Below are positions 1 through 6,095 of a DNA stretch of 6,914 nt, in pieces (the first letter of the stretch is position 1; the number at the start of each line of letters is the position of its first letter). This DNA is from Pseudopedobacter sp. Lineage in GTDB: Bacteria; Bacteroidota; Bacteroidia; Sphingobacteriales; Sphingobacteriaceae. The stretch covers positions 1-6,914 of the forward strand of contig JACMNZ010000077.1 in assembly GCA_014378285.1 (NCBI GenBank), given 5' to 3'. The notes under the pieces were generated by a model that was not told where the DNA came from, ran no database searches, and saw only the letters and a program-made list of their open reading frames with translations. Made by a program: the position numbers and the translations under genes.

Positions 1-237
1 ACAATCAACTGGTGTGCCGCTGCATTTATACATTTCAACGCCTTCATAAAGCTTTATTTTGTCTAAGCGTAAAGGTTTGCCAATGGTTATTGCGTGGCCC
101 ATGCCAGATTGTGGACTGTCTGGCGCAACAACAGTTACTTCTCCAAGCTCTTTTACTACTTCTATTAATGCTTTAATGCCTGGTGCGGTTACGCCATCAT
201 CGTTAACTACTAGTATTCTGTATTTTTTATCTGTCAT
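1..237 (-). CDS. surE: SurE 5'/3'-nucleotidase, N-terminal part (C-terminus beyond left edge)
   Basis: Reading leftward from the ATG at 237 gives 79 in-frame residues with no stop. They begin MTDKKYRILVVNDDGVTAPG, which is the SurE N-terminal signature (ILxxNDDG). By alignment to E. coli SurE, D13 and D14 are metal ligands and S44 of the SPQSGMGH segment is the third ligand; the Asn ligand would lie outside the window. SurE proteins are cytoplasmic metal-dependent phosphatases that remove phosphate from nucleoside 5'- and 3'-monophosphates, linked to stationary-phase survival. The usual length is about 250 residues, so roughly one third is seen. No Shine-Dalgarno is visible before the ATG. 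The gene is divergent from the CLC gene across only 26 bp, so the two promoters must overlap or reach into each other's coding start. The family call is firm; the exact nucleotide substrate cannot be told. Confidence 0.95.
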   Translation of the reverse strand, partial: MTDKKYRILVVNDDGVTAPGIKALIEVVKELGEVTVVAPDSPQSGMGHAITIGKPLRLDKIKLYEGVEMYKCSGTPVDC

Positions 238-252
238 TTTAGAATAATTTAT

Positions 253-260
253 CATATTTG
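253..260 (+). promoter_or_regulatory. Possible -7 box for the CLC gene
   Basis: CATATTTG matches the Bacteroidota TAnnTTTG box at five of six fixed positions and ends three bases before the ATG at 264. If the box is centred at -7, transcription would begin at or next to the A of the ATG, giving a leaderless mRNA. No clear TTG is present in the -33 region, so support is weak. Confidence 0.3.
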
Positions 261-263
261 AAT

Positions 264-2054
264 ATGCCCATCAAAAACCCAATTACATCTACAAAGATAA
301 AAAAGCTAAGGGTTAAATTTAGGCGCATTGCCGAAAAGCAAAAAAACAAACAAATCACCATTATTTTTCTAAGCATTTTGGTGGGTTTGATTGTGGGTTT
401 GGCAGCAATTGCAATCAAACAAATTACTTATGGCATTGAAAATTACGCAACCAAATTTTTCCCTGGGTTCTTATTGATCTTAACGCCATTGGTGGGTTTG
501 TTATTGGTAAACATTTTAAATATAAACGTTTTTAAGAAAGTAGCTGACTTTAAAGGAATGCGTAATGTGATTGATTCGATAGAAAATCATCAATCTTTTA
601 TAAAGCTAAGGCTCATTTATACCAAGTTTATTACCGCTGGTATTACGATAGGTTTTGGGGGGAGCTCTGGAATGGAGTCGGCAATTATTACTTCTGGAGC
701 TTCCATTGGTTCTAACATGGGTAAAACTTTTGGTTTAAACTATCAATTAAGAACACTTTTAATTGGCTGTGGCACAGCAGGTGGCATTTCTGCGATGTAT
801 AACGCACCAATAGGAGGTTTTTTGTTTGCACTAGAAGTAATTCTTCCAGAATTTACTCCTTCTTTATTGATTCCTTTATTGCTATCCTCAGCTACTGGGA
901 AAATTTTGTTTGAGCTTATCATGGGCGAAAACTTACGCTTTGACGAGCATATAGATACTTTTTCTTACCACAGTTTACCCTATGTAATTTTAGTTGGTTT
1001 GGCGGGTGCTTTAACGGCAATGTACATGAAAAAGACCTACAGCTTATGCTATAAATATTTATCCAGATTAAACAATCCGTATGTGATTGCCTTAGTTGGA
1101 GGTTCAATTTTAGGTTTATTGATTTATTTTTTTCCTGCCCTTTATGGCGAGGGTTATGTTTCTATCAACAACTTACTGCATAATAATGAAGCTGGAATTT
1201 GGGAGAACTCCATTTTAGCAAATCCCAGTTTTCAGCCTTTTCATGGTACGTTTATTTTAATTGTACTATTTTTTTTAAGGCCAGTAACTACTGGTTTAAG
1301 TTTAGGTGCTGGAGGGGAAGGAGGTTATTTTGCACCAAGTTTGGTGGCAGGAGGTTTAACAGGATATTTAGTTTTTAAATTGATATTTTCATTTTACGGA
1401 AGTGCTATTGGATTAGAGGCAAATACCTTAATATTTTTAGGTATGGCTGCAACTTTTGCTTGTGTAATGCGAGCGCCCGTAACAGCTATTTTTTTAATTG
1501 CGGATACTACACAAAGCTACGGATTAATTGTGCCTTTGATGATTACCACCACAATTGCTTATACCTTTAAAAACTATATTGATGCTTATGATCCTTTGCA
1601 AAAAGGAGATCATGGCACTTTGCAAATGGAGAAATTTATCCTCAATCAAATTAATTTAAGGGATATTATTGAACCTATTTTTGGAAATATAAAAGTTAAT
1701 GACAAGCTGAGAGAAGTAATTGCCAATTTTTCTTCTCATGAGCATGGGATAACAGCTGTATATGATGAAAAAAATAAGATAATTGGCATTATAGAGCTTA
1801 AGAAAGTAAGAGAGTTGATGAAAAATTTTGAAAGTTATGATACGCAAAATGCGTCTGAATTGATGGAAACTAATTTTGATGTGGTTAATTATATTTCATT
1901 AAGGAAGATGTTGTTGGATAATCCTTCGATAATAAAAGATCACCATGTTTTGATCAGTAAAAACGATATGATTATAGGACATGTTTCTAGTTATAAAATG
2001 CTTTCTATTTATAATCGATATCTAAATAATCCTGATAGACTTTTTGCAAAATAA
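264..2054 (+). CDS. CLC-family chloride channel/transporter with C-terminal CBS domains
   Basis: A 596-residue inner-membrane protein of the CLC voltage-gated chloride channel/antiporter family. The membrane domain spans about residues 30-437. The gating-glutamate segment is GGSSGMESAII (132-142), with E138 aligning to E. coli ClcA E148. It is followed by a helix ending GASIGSNMG, the NAPIGGFLFALEV segment (180-192), and GGYFAP (353-358), the GxFxP anion-site motif. V192 sits where ClcA has the internal proton glutamate E203, as in eukaryotic channel-type CLCs. The ClcA GSGIP segment is replaced by KGMRNVI (97-103), so the pore serine is absent, as I recall for Bacteroidota relatives. Residues about 465-596 look like a CBS pair (one around 465-520, one around 530-590), a cytoplasmic regulatory module that often binds adenine nucleotides. 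I chose the ATG at 264 over a TTG two codons upstream because that TTG lies inside the possible -7 box. It appears monocistronic, with a terminator hairpin 17 bp after the stop. Confidence 0.93.
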   Translation: MPIKNPITSTKIKKLRVKFRRIAEKQKNKQITIIFLSILVGLIVGLAAIAIKQITYGIENYATKFFPGFLLILTPLVGLLLVNILNINVFKKVADFKGMRNVIDSIENHQSFIKLRLIYTKFITAGITIGFGGSSGMESAIITSGASIGSNMGKTFGLNYQLRTLLIGCGTAGGISAMYNAPIGGFLFALEVILPEFTPSLLIPLLLSSATGKILFELIMGENLRFDEHIDTFSYHSLPYVILVGLAGALTAMYMKKTYSLCYKYLSRLNNPYVIALVGGSILGLLIYFFPALYGEGYVSINNLLHNNEAGIWENSILANPSFQPFHGTFILIVLFFLRPVTTGLSLGAGGEGGYFAPSLVAGGLTGYLVFKLIFSFYGSAIGLEANTLIFLGMAATFACVMRAPVTAIFLIADTTQSYGLIVPLMITTTIAYTFKNYIDAYDPLQKGDHGTLQMEKFILNQINLRDIIEPIFGNIKVNDKLREVIANFSSHEHGITAVYDEKNKIIGIIELKKVRELMKNFESYDTQNASELMETNFDVVNYISLRKMLLDNPSIIKDHHVLISKNDMIIGHVSSYKMLSIYNRYLNNPDRLFAK

Positions 2055-2070
2055 AAATCTCTTTAAATAG

Positions 2071-2101
2071 AGAAAAGGAAACGATGGGCGCTTCCTTTTC
2101 T
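2071..2101 (+). terminator. Probable rho-independent terminator after the CLC gene
   Basis: A perfect 10-bp inverted repeat, AGAAAAGGAA (2071-2080) and TTCCTTTTCT (2092-2101), encloses an 11-nt loop, 17 bp after the CLC stop codon. The 3' arm is itself T-rich, but no clean T run follows, so termination efficiency is uncertain. It separates the CLC gene from the DUF6134-like gene. Confidence 0.55.
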
Positions 2102-2102
2102 A

Positions 2103-2120
2103 CTAAACCTAAACCTAAAC
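2103..2120. repeat. Three tandem CTAAAC hexamers
   Basis: Three perfect contiguous copies of CTAAAC follow the terminator hairpin at once. A small inverted repeat, ATCTTC (2132-2137) and GAAGAT (2146-2151), lies just downstream. No function is evident. They fall in the 227-bp gap between the CLC and DUF6134-like genes, which otherwise shows no gene. Confidence 0.6.
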
Positions 2121-2281
2121 GTATGAAATTTATCTTCTTTTGAGTGAAGATGATTAGTATTAAACAAAGAGAATGCCAAAAATCATTTCTTTCATTAATT
2201 ATACTGTTTAAATGCTTTAATGAAAAAATTTACCGAAAAGATGGTATTTTTATTTCGCTTAAAATTCAGTTATTTAGTAGA

Positions 2282-2875
2282 ATGCGCTTTTGTTTATATG
2301 CTTTAATGTTCATCCCTTTTATTTCTGAGGCACAACCTTCATCATTACATTATGATATTTTCTATAAAACTTCAAAAATAGGAAACATGCAAATTAATGC
2401 TTTAAGGGAAGATAGTAGGTTTTCTATCATCATGGAATCTAATGTGGAAATAAGTTTTATTATTAGCCAAACCTTTAAAATATCAGAAAAAGCATTGTTT
2501 GAAAACGATAAACTGATTTACTCTGAAACCAAGCGTACAAAAAGTGGGACAGTTACACTAGACAATCAGACAAAAGCTATTGCTAATAACTATAATTTGA
2601 AAAGTAATGAAGAAAATAGAATTTTAAAGGTCAATGAAATAAATTATAATTTTTTGATGCTTTATTTCAAAGAGCCAAATAATATTTCATCTATATATTC
2701 TGATAGCTTTCAATGTTTTTTAAAAATAGAAAAATTAAATAATCATCATTTTAAAATAAAGCTTCCCAATAACGATTACAACGAATATTTTTACTCTAAA
2801 GGTGTGTGCAGTTTAGTTAAAATACATACTGGTTTTTTTAATGTTATAATGAAAGCAAAAGATTTTAGTAAATGA
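2282..2875 (+). CDS. Secreted DUF6134-like protein
   Basis: A 197-residue protein starting MRFCLYALMFIPFISEA, a short signal peptide with likely cleavage after SEA/Q (residues 17-18), so it is exported to the periplasm or cell surface. The mature part begins with a YDIFYKTSKIGNMQ strand (24-37). It continues with FxISEKALFENDKLIYSETKRTKSG (66-89) and INYNFLMLYFKEP (120-132). The tail, FLKIEKL...KLPNNDYNEYFYSKGVC (146-176), ends as an alternating beta-rich segment. This order matches, from memory, the DUF6134 family of Bacteroidota, whose function is unknown. An in-frame GTG at 2144 would add 46 residues, but these would bury the signal peptide, so I chose the ATG at 2282. The gene is visibly more AT-rich than its neighbours, which could mean relaxed selection or transfer. 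It ends 72 bp before the exporter gene, so co-transcription is possible but unproven. Confidence 0.75.
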   Translation: MRFCLYALMFIPFISEAQPSSLHYDIFYKTSKIGNMQINALREDSRFSIIMESNVEISFIISQTFKISEKALFENDKLIYSETKRTKSGTVTLDNQTKAIANNYNLKSNEENRILKVNEINYNFLMLYFKEPNNISSIYSDSFQCFLKIEKLNNHHFKIKLPNNDYNEYFYSKGVCSLVKIHTGFFNVIMKAKDFSK

Positions 2876-2934
2876 TCTTGACATTATACTTCCTTTAAGC
2901 TTATTATTTCTCTATGTCATTTTTTCAATTTGTC

Positions 2935-2942
2935 TATATTTG
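2935..2942 (+). promoter_or_regulatory. -7 promoter box (TAnnTTTG) before the LysE-type exporter gene
   Basis: TATATTTG matches the Bacteroidota TAnnTTTG consensus at all six fixed positions and ends five bases before the ATG at 2948. A -7 centring would put the transcript start near 2946, leaving a leader of about two bases. The -33 TTG is imperfect (ATG at 2914-2916). The position also argues against the upstream TTG at 2930 as the start codon, because it would place the box inside the gene. Confidence 0.5.
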
Positions 2943-2947
2943 AAGAC

Positions 2948-3562
2948 ATGCTTTTACTTACCTTTTTGGTCGCTGTTGTAGTTAATTTTATAGGTTACAT
3001 CCCTTTAGGTAATATTAACCTTACTTCAATGCAAATCAGCATTAATAAAGGGTTAAAACAAGCTATTGTTTTTGCGACATCCTTCTCCATTGTAGAGGCC
3101 ATATTTACTTTTATACTCATGAATTTTGCCGAATGGTTTGCTAGAAAAAAACAATTAATGGTATGGTTGGACTGGATTTTAGTGTTAGTATTTATTACCA
3201 TGGGAGTTATCAGTTTAACCCAAGCCAATAATGAACCTAAACCAAAAGAAGATTCTAGAAAAAGAGACAGCATTAGAACAGGTATAATTTTAGGGATTTT
3301 TAATCCAATGATTATTCCTTTTTGGGCTATTGGTGGAACTTATTTAATTGCCAATAAATGGATAACGACTAAAGGTTTGGGACTAGAAATTTTTGCTGTT
3401 GGCGCAGGTATAGGGTCTTTTCTTTGTTTATATTTTTTTGCAAGGTTTGCACAATACATCCAAAATAAATTTTCTTTTAATCACAAAATCATTAACAGAA
3501 GTATTGCTGCTGTTTTTTTTAGCTTGGCTATATTTCAGATCTCTAAGGAGTTGTTTTTTTAA
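2948..3562 (+). CDS. LysE/RhtB-type amino-acid exporter family membrane protein
   Basis: A 204-residue, strongly hydrophobic protein with about six predicted membrane spans, near residues 3-23, 36-60, 72-91, 111-135, 144-168 and 182-203. This matches the size and topology of LysE-type exporters, inner-membrane proteins that expel amino acids or related metabolites. The first span ends in IPLGNINLTSMQISINKG (18-35), at the place of the family's PGP-containing loop. As I recall the Bacteroidota version, it normally reads IPPGPINL, so here both PGP prolines are replaced. The LGIFNPMIIPFWA segment (115-127) corresponds to the conserved NP-containing span of the family. A charged cytoplasmic loop (95-109) separates spans three and four. 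I chose the ATG at 2948 because of the perfect -7 box just before it. The substrate cannot be deduced. No clear terminator follows, only a run of eight T at the stop and then the repeat array. Confidence 0.82.
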   Translation: MLLLTFLVAVVVNFIGYIPLGNINLTSMQISINKGLKQAIVFATSFSIVEAIFTFILMNFAEWFARKKQLMVWLDWILVLVFITMGVISLTQANNEPKPKEDSRKRDSIRTGIILGIFNPMIIPFWAIGGTYLIANKWITTKGLGLEIFAVGAGIGSFLCLYFFARFAQYIQNKFSFNHKIINRSIAAVFFSLAIFQISKELFF

Positions 3563-3571
3563 AGTTGATTA

Positions 3572-3873
3572 TTTAACCACCGAGTTTACAGAGTTGGGTC
3601 ACAATTTTTAGGGAATGTAGAATCAAGTTAATCCTTAAATCATGGTTCAGACAATTTTTTAACCACAGAGGCGCAAAGTTCACAGAGTTGGATGGATAAG
3701 CCTTTTTTAGTAATTATAATTCTGCGTAAATCAGTGAAATCTGCGGGATAAATTCTTTAACCGCGGGGGACGCAAAGTATTCTGAGTTGGATAGATACGC
3801 CTTTTTTGTGGTAATTATAAGTCTTCGTAAATCAGCAAAATAATTCTTTAACCACAGAGGGCACAAAGTTAAA
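3572..3873. repeat. Imperfect tandem array of a Bacteroidota-type intergenic repeat
   Basis: Four occurrences of a TTTAACCACMGAG-like element begin at 3572, 3658, 3756 and 3847. The middle two head nearly full units of 98 bp (3658-3755) and 91 bp (3756-3846). Each has a first module, TTTAACCRCRGRGG..CGCAAAG followed by GAGTTGGATRGATAMGCC and a T run. The second module is GTAATTATAA, then TCTKCGTAAATCAG, and in one copy TGAAATCTGCGGG. The first occurrence carries only the 5' module (to about 3599), followed by unrelated sequence at 3600-3657. The last occurrence is cut after CACAAAGTT. Similar ACCACAGAG and CTGCGTAAATC strings recur between genes in many bacterial genomes, by my recollection. 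The array fills most of the 353-bp gap between two convergent genes, and I see no gene in this gap. The units are too diverged and have no spacers, so this is not a CRISPR. Confidence 0.8.
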
Positions 3874-3915
3874 TTTTATTAAAATAGATGAAGCGATAAA
3901 AAACAGTTAAAAAAA

Positions 3916-4968
3916 CTACTCAATAATTTCTTCCTTTTTCAAAAATTCTAAATTCCAAATTTTTTCCGCCTTTCTACCAATCAGCCAAAATGAAAGTGCT
4001 AAAACACTAAAAAATAGTGCTTTATGCCAACTCTCCCAAAAATATTCGAAAAATCTGCTGTATAAATTGATAATCAGAAAAGTTGCCCCAAATTCCCTTG
4101 CCATTTCATCTTTAAATTTGAAACCCAAAAAGAAAGTAAGTCCGCAAATAAATAAGGATAATGCTGCCCAAAAAAGCAAAGTATACTGACTCACTTTAAA
4201 CCATTGATCTATTGAAGCATAATTCCCAAAGATAGATAGCAACCACAAAGCAGAAAAAGCATAAACCAAGCCTATAAAATAAGTTGCTTGGAAAAGGAAA
4301 TTCAATTTTTTACTTCTTTTAAAAAACCAAGAACAAGCAGTTAATAAAGCTCCAAAAACCACAAAACGTAAAGGATAATTCATTCCCAAAAAGTAAAAAT
4401 TTTGTTTACCCAAATAGCTAGTTTGTGTTCCAAACCATGCTCCTAAAGAAATTAACGCAAAAGCCCAAATCAATTTGGATTTGAAAAAATAACCTAAAAA
4501 TCCGTAAACAGGGGTAGCTAACAAAAAAATGAGAGCGTAATTTTCAATTTCCTTGTTTATGGTTTTACCAAAATACGCCAGTCCGTTTGCAATAAACATC
4601 ACACCACCAAACAGCAAAGCTTCATTACTAAAAACTTGCTTAGCTTTTATTTTTCTTCTTTTATTGCCAATAAATAGTAAATAAGCCGCTGCTGCAAAAG
4701 ACAATAAACTGATAACTATATTAGGAGTGTAATATAGTTTTTCTAGTAAGAGCGTCATTTTTTTATCCAGGAGCAAAGAGCCTAAGGCAAAAACACCGCA
4801 AGCCAAAGCTACATAAATAGAATATTGAGCTAGTTTTTGCCAATCAAAAGATTTTACAGAATAGCTATTTTTTAGCGCTGCTGCTTTTTCTGCCGATAAT
4901 AATTGGTCTTTTTGCCAAATATTAATCATTTCATCTAAAAATTCAGCTTTTTCTTGGTTGATATTCAT
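3916..4968 (-). CDS. DUF2157-type multi-spanning membrane protein
   Basis: A 350-residue protein with a soluble N-terminus (1-45) rich in helices. It contains a LLSAEKAAALKNSY segment (23-36) of the kind that opens DUF2157 proteins. About nine or ten membrane spans follow between residue 47 and 331, including 47-67, 82-101, 115-134, 142-161, 164-182, 198-215, 222-246, 260-282 and 316-331. The C-terminal signature NLYSRFFEYFWESWHKALFF, followed by LSFWLIGRKAEKIWN (301-339), is what I recall from Bacteroidota proteins annotated DUF2157. The function of the family is unknown, and no catalytic motif is visible. Reading further upstream gives an in-frame TTG at 4977, but the ATG at 4968 fits better because a TTTG box lies six bases before it. 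It is divergent from GAPDH across 113 bp and convergent with the exporter gene. A T-rich stretch follows the stop on its own strand, without a good hairpin. Confidence 0.8.
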   Translation of the reverse strand: MNINQEKAEFLDEMINIWQKDQLLSAEKAAALKNSYSVKSFDWQKLAQYSIYVALACGVFALGSLLLDKKMTLLLEKLYYTPNIVISLLSFAAAAYLLFIGNKRRKIKAKQVFSNEALLFGGVMFIANGLAYFGKTINKEIENYALIFLLATPVYGFLGYFFKSKLIWAFALISLGAWFGTQTSYLGKQNFYFLGMNYPLRFVVFGALLTACSWFFKRSKKLNFLFQATYFIGLVYAFSALWLLSIFGNYASIDQWFKVSQYTLLFWAALSLFICGLTFFLGFKFKDEMAREFGATFLIINLYSRFFEYFWESWHKALFFSVLALSFWLIGRKAEKIWNLEFLKKEEIIE

Positions 4969-4974
4969 CAGAAG

Positions 4975-4982
4975 CAAATTAA
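4975..4982 (-). promoter_or_regulatory. Possible -7 box for the DUF2157 gene
   Basis: On the minus strand, TTAATTTG matches TAnnTTTG at five of six fixed positions and ends six bases before the ATG at 4968. The expected transcript start would leave a leader of about three bases. No TTG is seen at the right distance upstream, so this is weak. Confidence 0.3.
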
Positions 4983-5053
4983 ATAAATTTTATTGATTTC
5001 GATTTTTACTTAGCGTAATGTTAATGCATCAACAAAGTAAAATTCTTTCAATT

Positions 5054-5081
5054 TTGGTAAATTGCGCAAAATATAATTTTA
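5054..5081 (+). promoter_or_regulatory. Possible promoter of the GAPDH-acetyltransferase pair
   Basis: TTG at 5054-5056 is followed after 17 bp by TAATTTTA (5074-5081), which matches TAnnTTTG at five of six fixed positions. The box touches the ATG at 5082, which would place the transcript start inside the coding region. Either the true promoter is further upstream in the 113-bp divergent gap, or this box is fortuitous. Confidence 0.25.
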
Positions 5082-6095
5082 ATGAAGATAGGAATTAACG
5101 GTTTTGGTAGGATAGGAAGAACTTTGATGAGGGTTTTAACCCAAAGAAATTTGGATAAATATGAAATAATTGCCATTAACGATCTAACCGATACCGCAAC
5201 TCTTGCCCATTTATTAAAGTATGATTCCGTTCATGGAAATTTTAAAGGTGAAGTAGATTTTGATGAAGATCACTTAATTATCAACGGTAAAAGAATTAAA
5301 GTTTCGGCAGAAAAAAATCCTGCCGATATTGCGTGGAAAAATCTAAAAGTTGATTTGGTTATAGAATCCACAGGTAAGTTTTTAACTACCCAACTTGCTC
5401 AAAAACATATAGAAGCAGGTGCAAAAAAAGTTTTGTTGTCAGCCCCATCTCCAGATAAAAATATACCTACAATAGTTTTAGGTGTAAATGATGATATGAT
5501 TGATTGGAACAGGCCGATTTTATCCAACGCATCTTGTACCACCAACAATGTGGCTGCAATGGTGAAAATATTAGATGAAAATTGGAAAATTAAGGAAGGT
5601 TATATCACCACAGTTCATTCTATGACGGGTGATCAAAATTTACATGATGCGCCACATAGAGATTTGCGACGAGCTAGGGCAGCATCTTCGTCCATTATTC
5701 CAACATCTACGGGTGCCGCAAAAGCAATTACAAGTATTTTCCCTCATTTAGAAGGACATTTAGGTGGTGCCGGAATTCGTGTGCCGGTATTAAATGGATC
5801 TTTAACAGATTTTACCTGCGTTTTAAAAAATCAAACTACGGTTCAAGAAATCAACAAAGCTTTTAAGGCTGCTGCCGATGGAGAATTGAAAAACATTTTA
5901 GAATATACAGAAGACCCAATTGTTTCAGTTGATATTATAGATAACCCACACTCTTGTATTTTTGATGCACAATTAACATCCATTGTTGGTGGATTGGTAA
6001 AAGTGGTGGGTTGGTATGATAACGAATTTGGATACTCTAATCGCTTAGCCGATTTAATTGAAAAACTAGCTACAGATTTTAAGCAACATGATTAA
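5082..6095 (+). CDS. gap: Type I glyceraldehyde-3-phosphate dehydrogenase
   Basis: This cytoplasmic enzyme oxidises glyceraldehyde 3-phosphate with NAD(P) and phosphate to 1,3-bisphosphoglycerate, in glycolysis and, in reverse, in gluconeogenesis. The protein is 337 residues, the normal length. The Rossmann start KIGINGFGRIGR (2-13) and the ND at 33-34 form the cofactor site. SNASCTTN (148-155) supplies the catalytic Cys152, and TVHSMTGDQN (177-186) supplies His179. Phosphate-site elements are PTSTGAAKA (207-215) and the IRVPVLNGSLTDF region (232-244). The C-terminal WYDNEFGYSNR (311-321) is intact. Asn156 replaces the second Cys of the common SNASCTTNC motif, which is not a catalytic residue; I recall this form in other Bacteroidota. 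All catalytic residues are present, so the enzyme should be active, though it might be a paralogue used in one flux direction only. Its last 8 bp overlap the acetyltransferase start. Confidence 0.96.
   Translation: MKIGINGFGRIGRTLMRVLTQRNLDKYEIIAINDLTDTATLAHLLKYDSVHGNFKGEVDFDEDHLIINGKRIKVSAEKNPADIAWKNLKVDLVIESTGKFLTTQLAQKHIEAGAKKVLLSAPSPDKNIPTIVLGVNDDMIDWNRPILSNASCTTNNVAAMVKILDENWKIKEGYITTVHSMTGDQNLHDAPHRDLRRARAASSSIIPTSTGAAKAITSIFPHLEGHLGGAGIRVPVLNGSLTDFTCVLKNQTTVQEINKAFKAAADGELKNILEYTEDPIVSVDIIDNPHSCIFDAQLTSIVGGLVKVVGWYDNEFGYSNRLADLIEKLATDFKQHD

Noticed and set aside
59..247. 62-codon plus-strand reading frame
   Set aside because: It lies antisense to the clear SurE coding sequence and shows no family features.
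2123..2143. Tiny ORF encoding MKFIFF before the DUF6134-like gene, as a leader peptide
   Set aside because: Six codons with no regulatory codon run and no attenuator structure; it is expected by chance in AT-rich DNA.
2144..2281. N-terminal extension of the DUF6134-like protein from a GTG codon
   Set aside because: It would place 46 polar and mixed residues before a clear signal peptide, and it crosses the region with an inverted repeat; the ATG at 2282 is the sensible start.
2878..2907. TTGACA, 18 bp, TATTAT: an E. coli-like sigma-70 promoter before the exporter gene
   Set aside because: The match is good by E. coli rules, but Bacteroidota primary sigma factor uses a TTG/TAnnTTTG pattern, and a perfect box of that kind is found at 2935-2942.
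2995..3273. 92-codon minus-strand reading frame
   Set aside because: It is antisense to the LysE-type exporter gene, and its composition is that of a shadow frame.
3572..3873. CRISPR array
   Set aside because: The repeats are about 95 bp long, diverged and directly joined; there are no unique spacers of even length and no cas genes.
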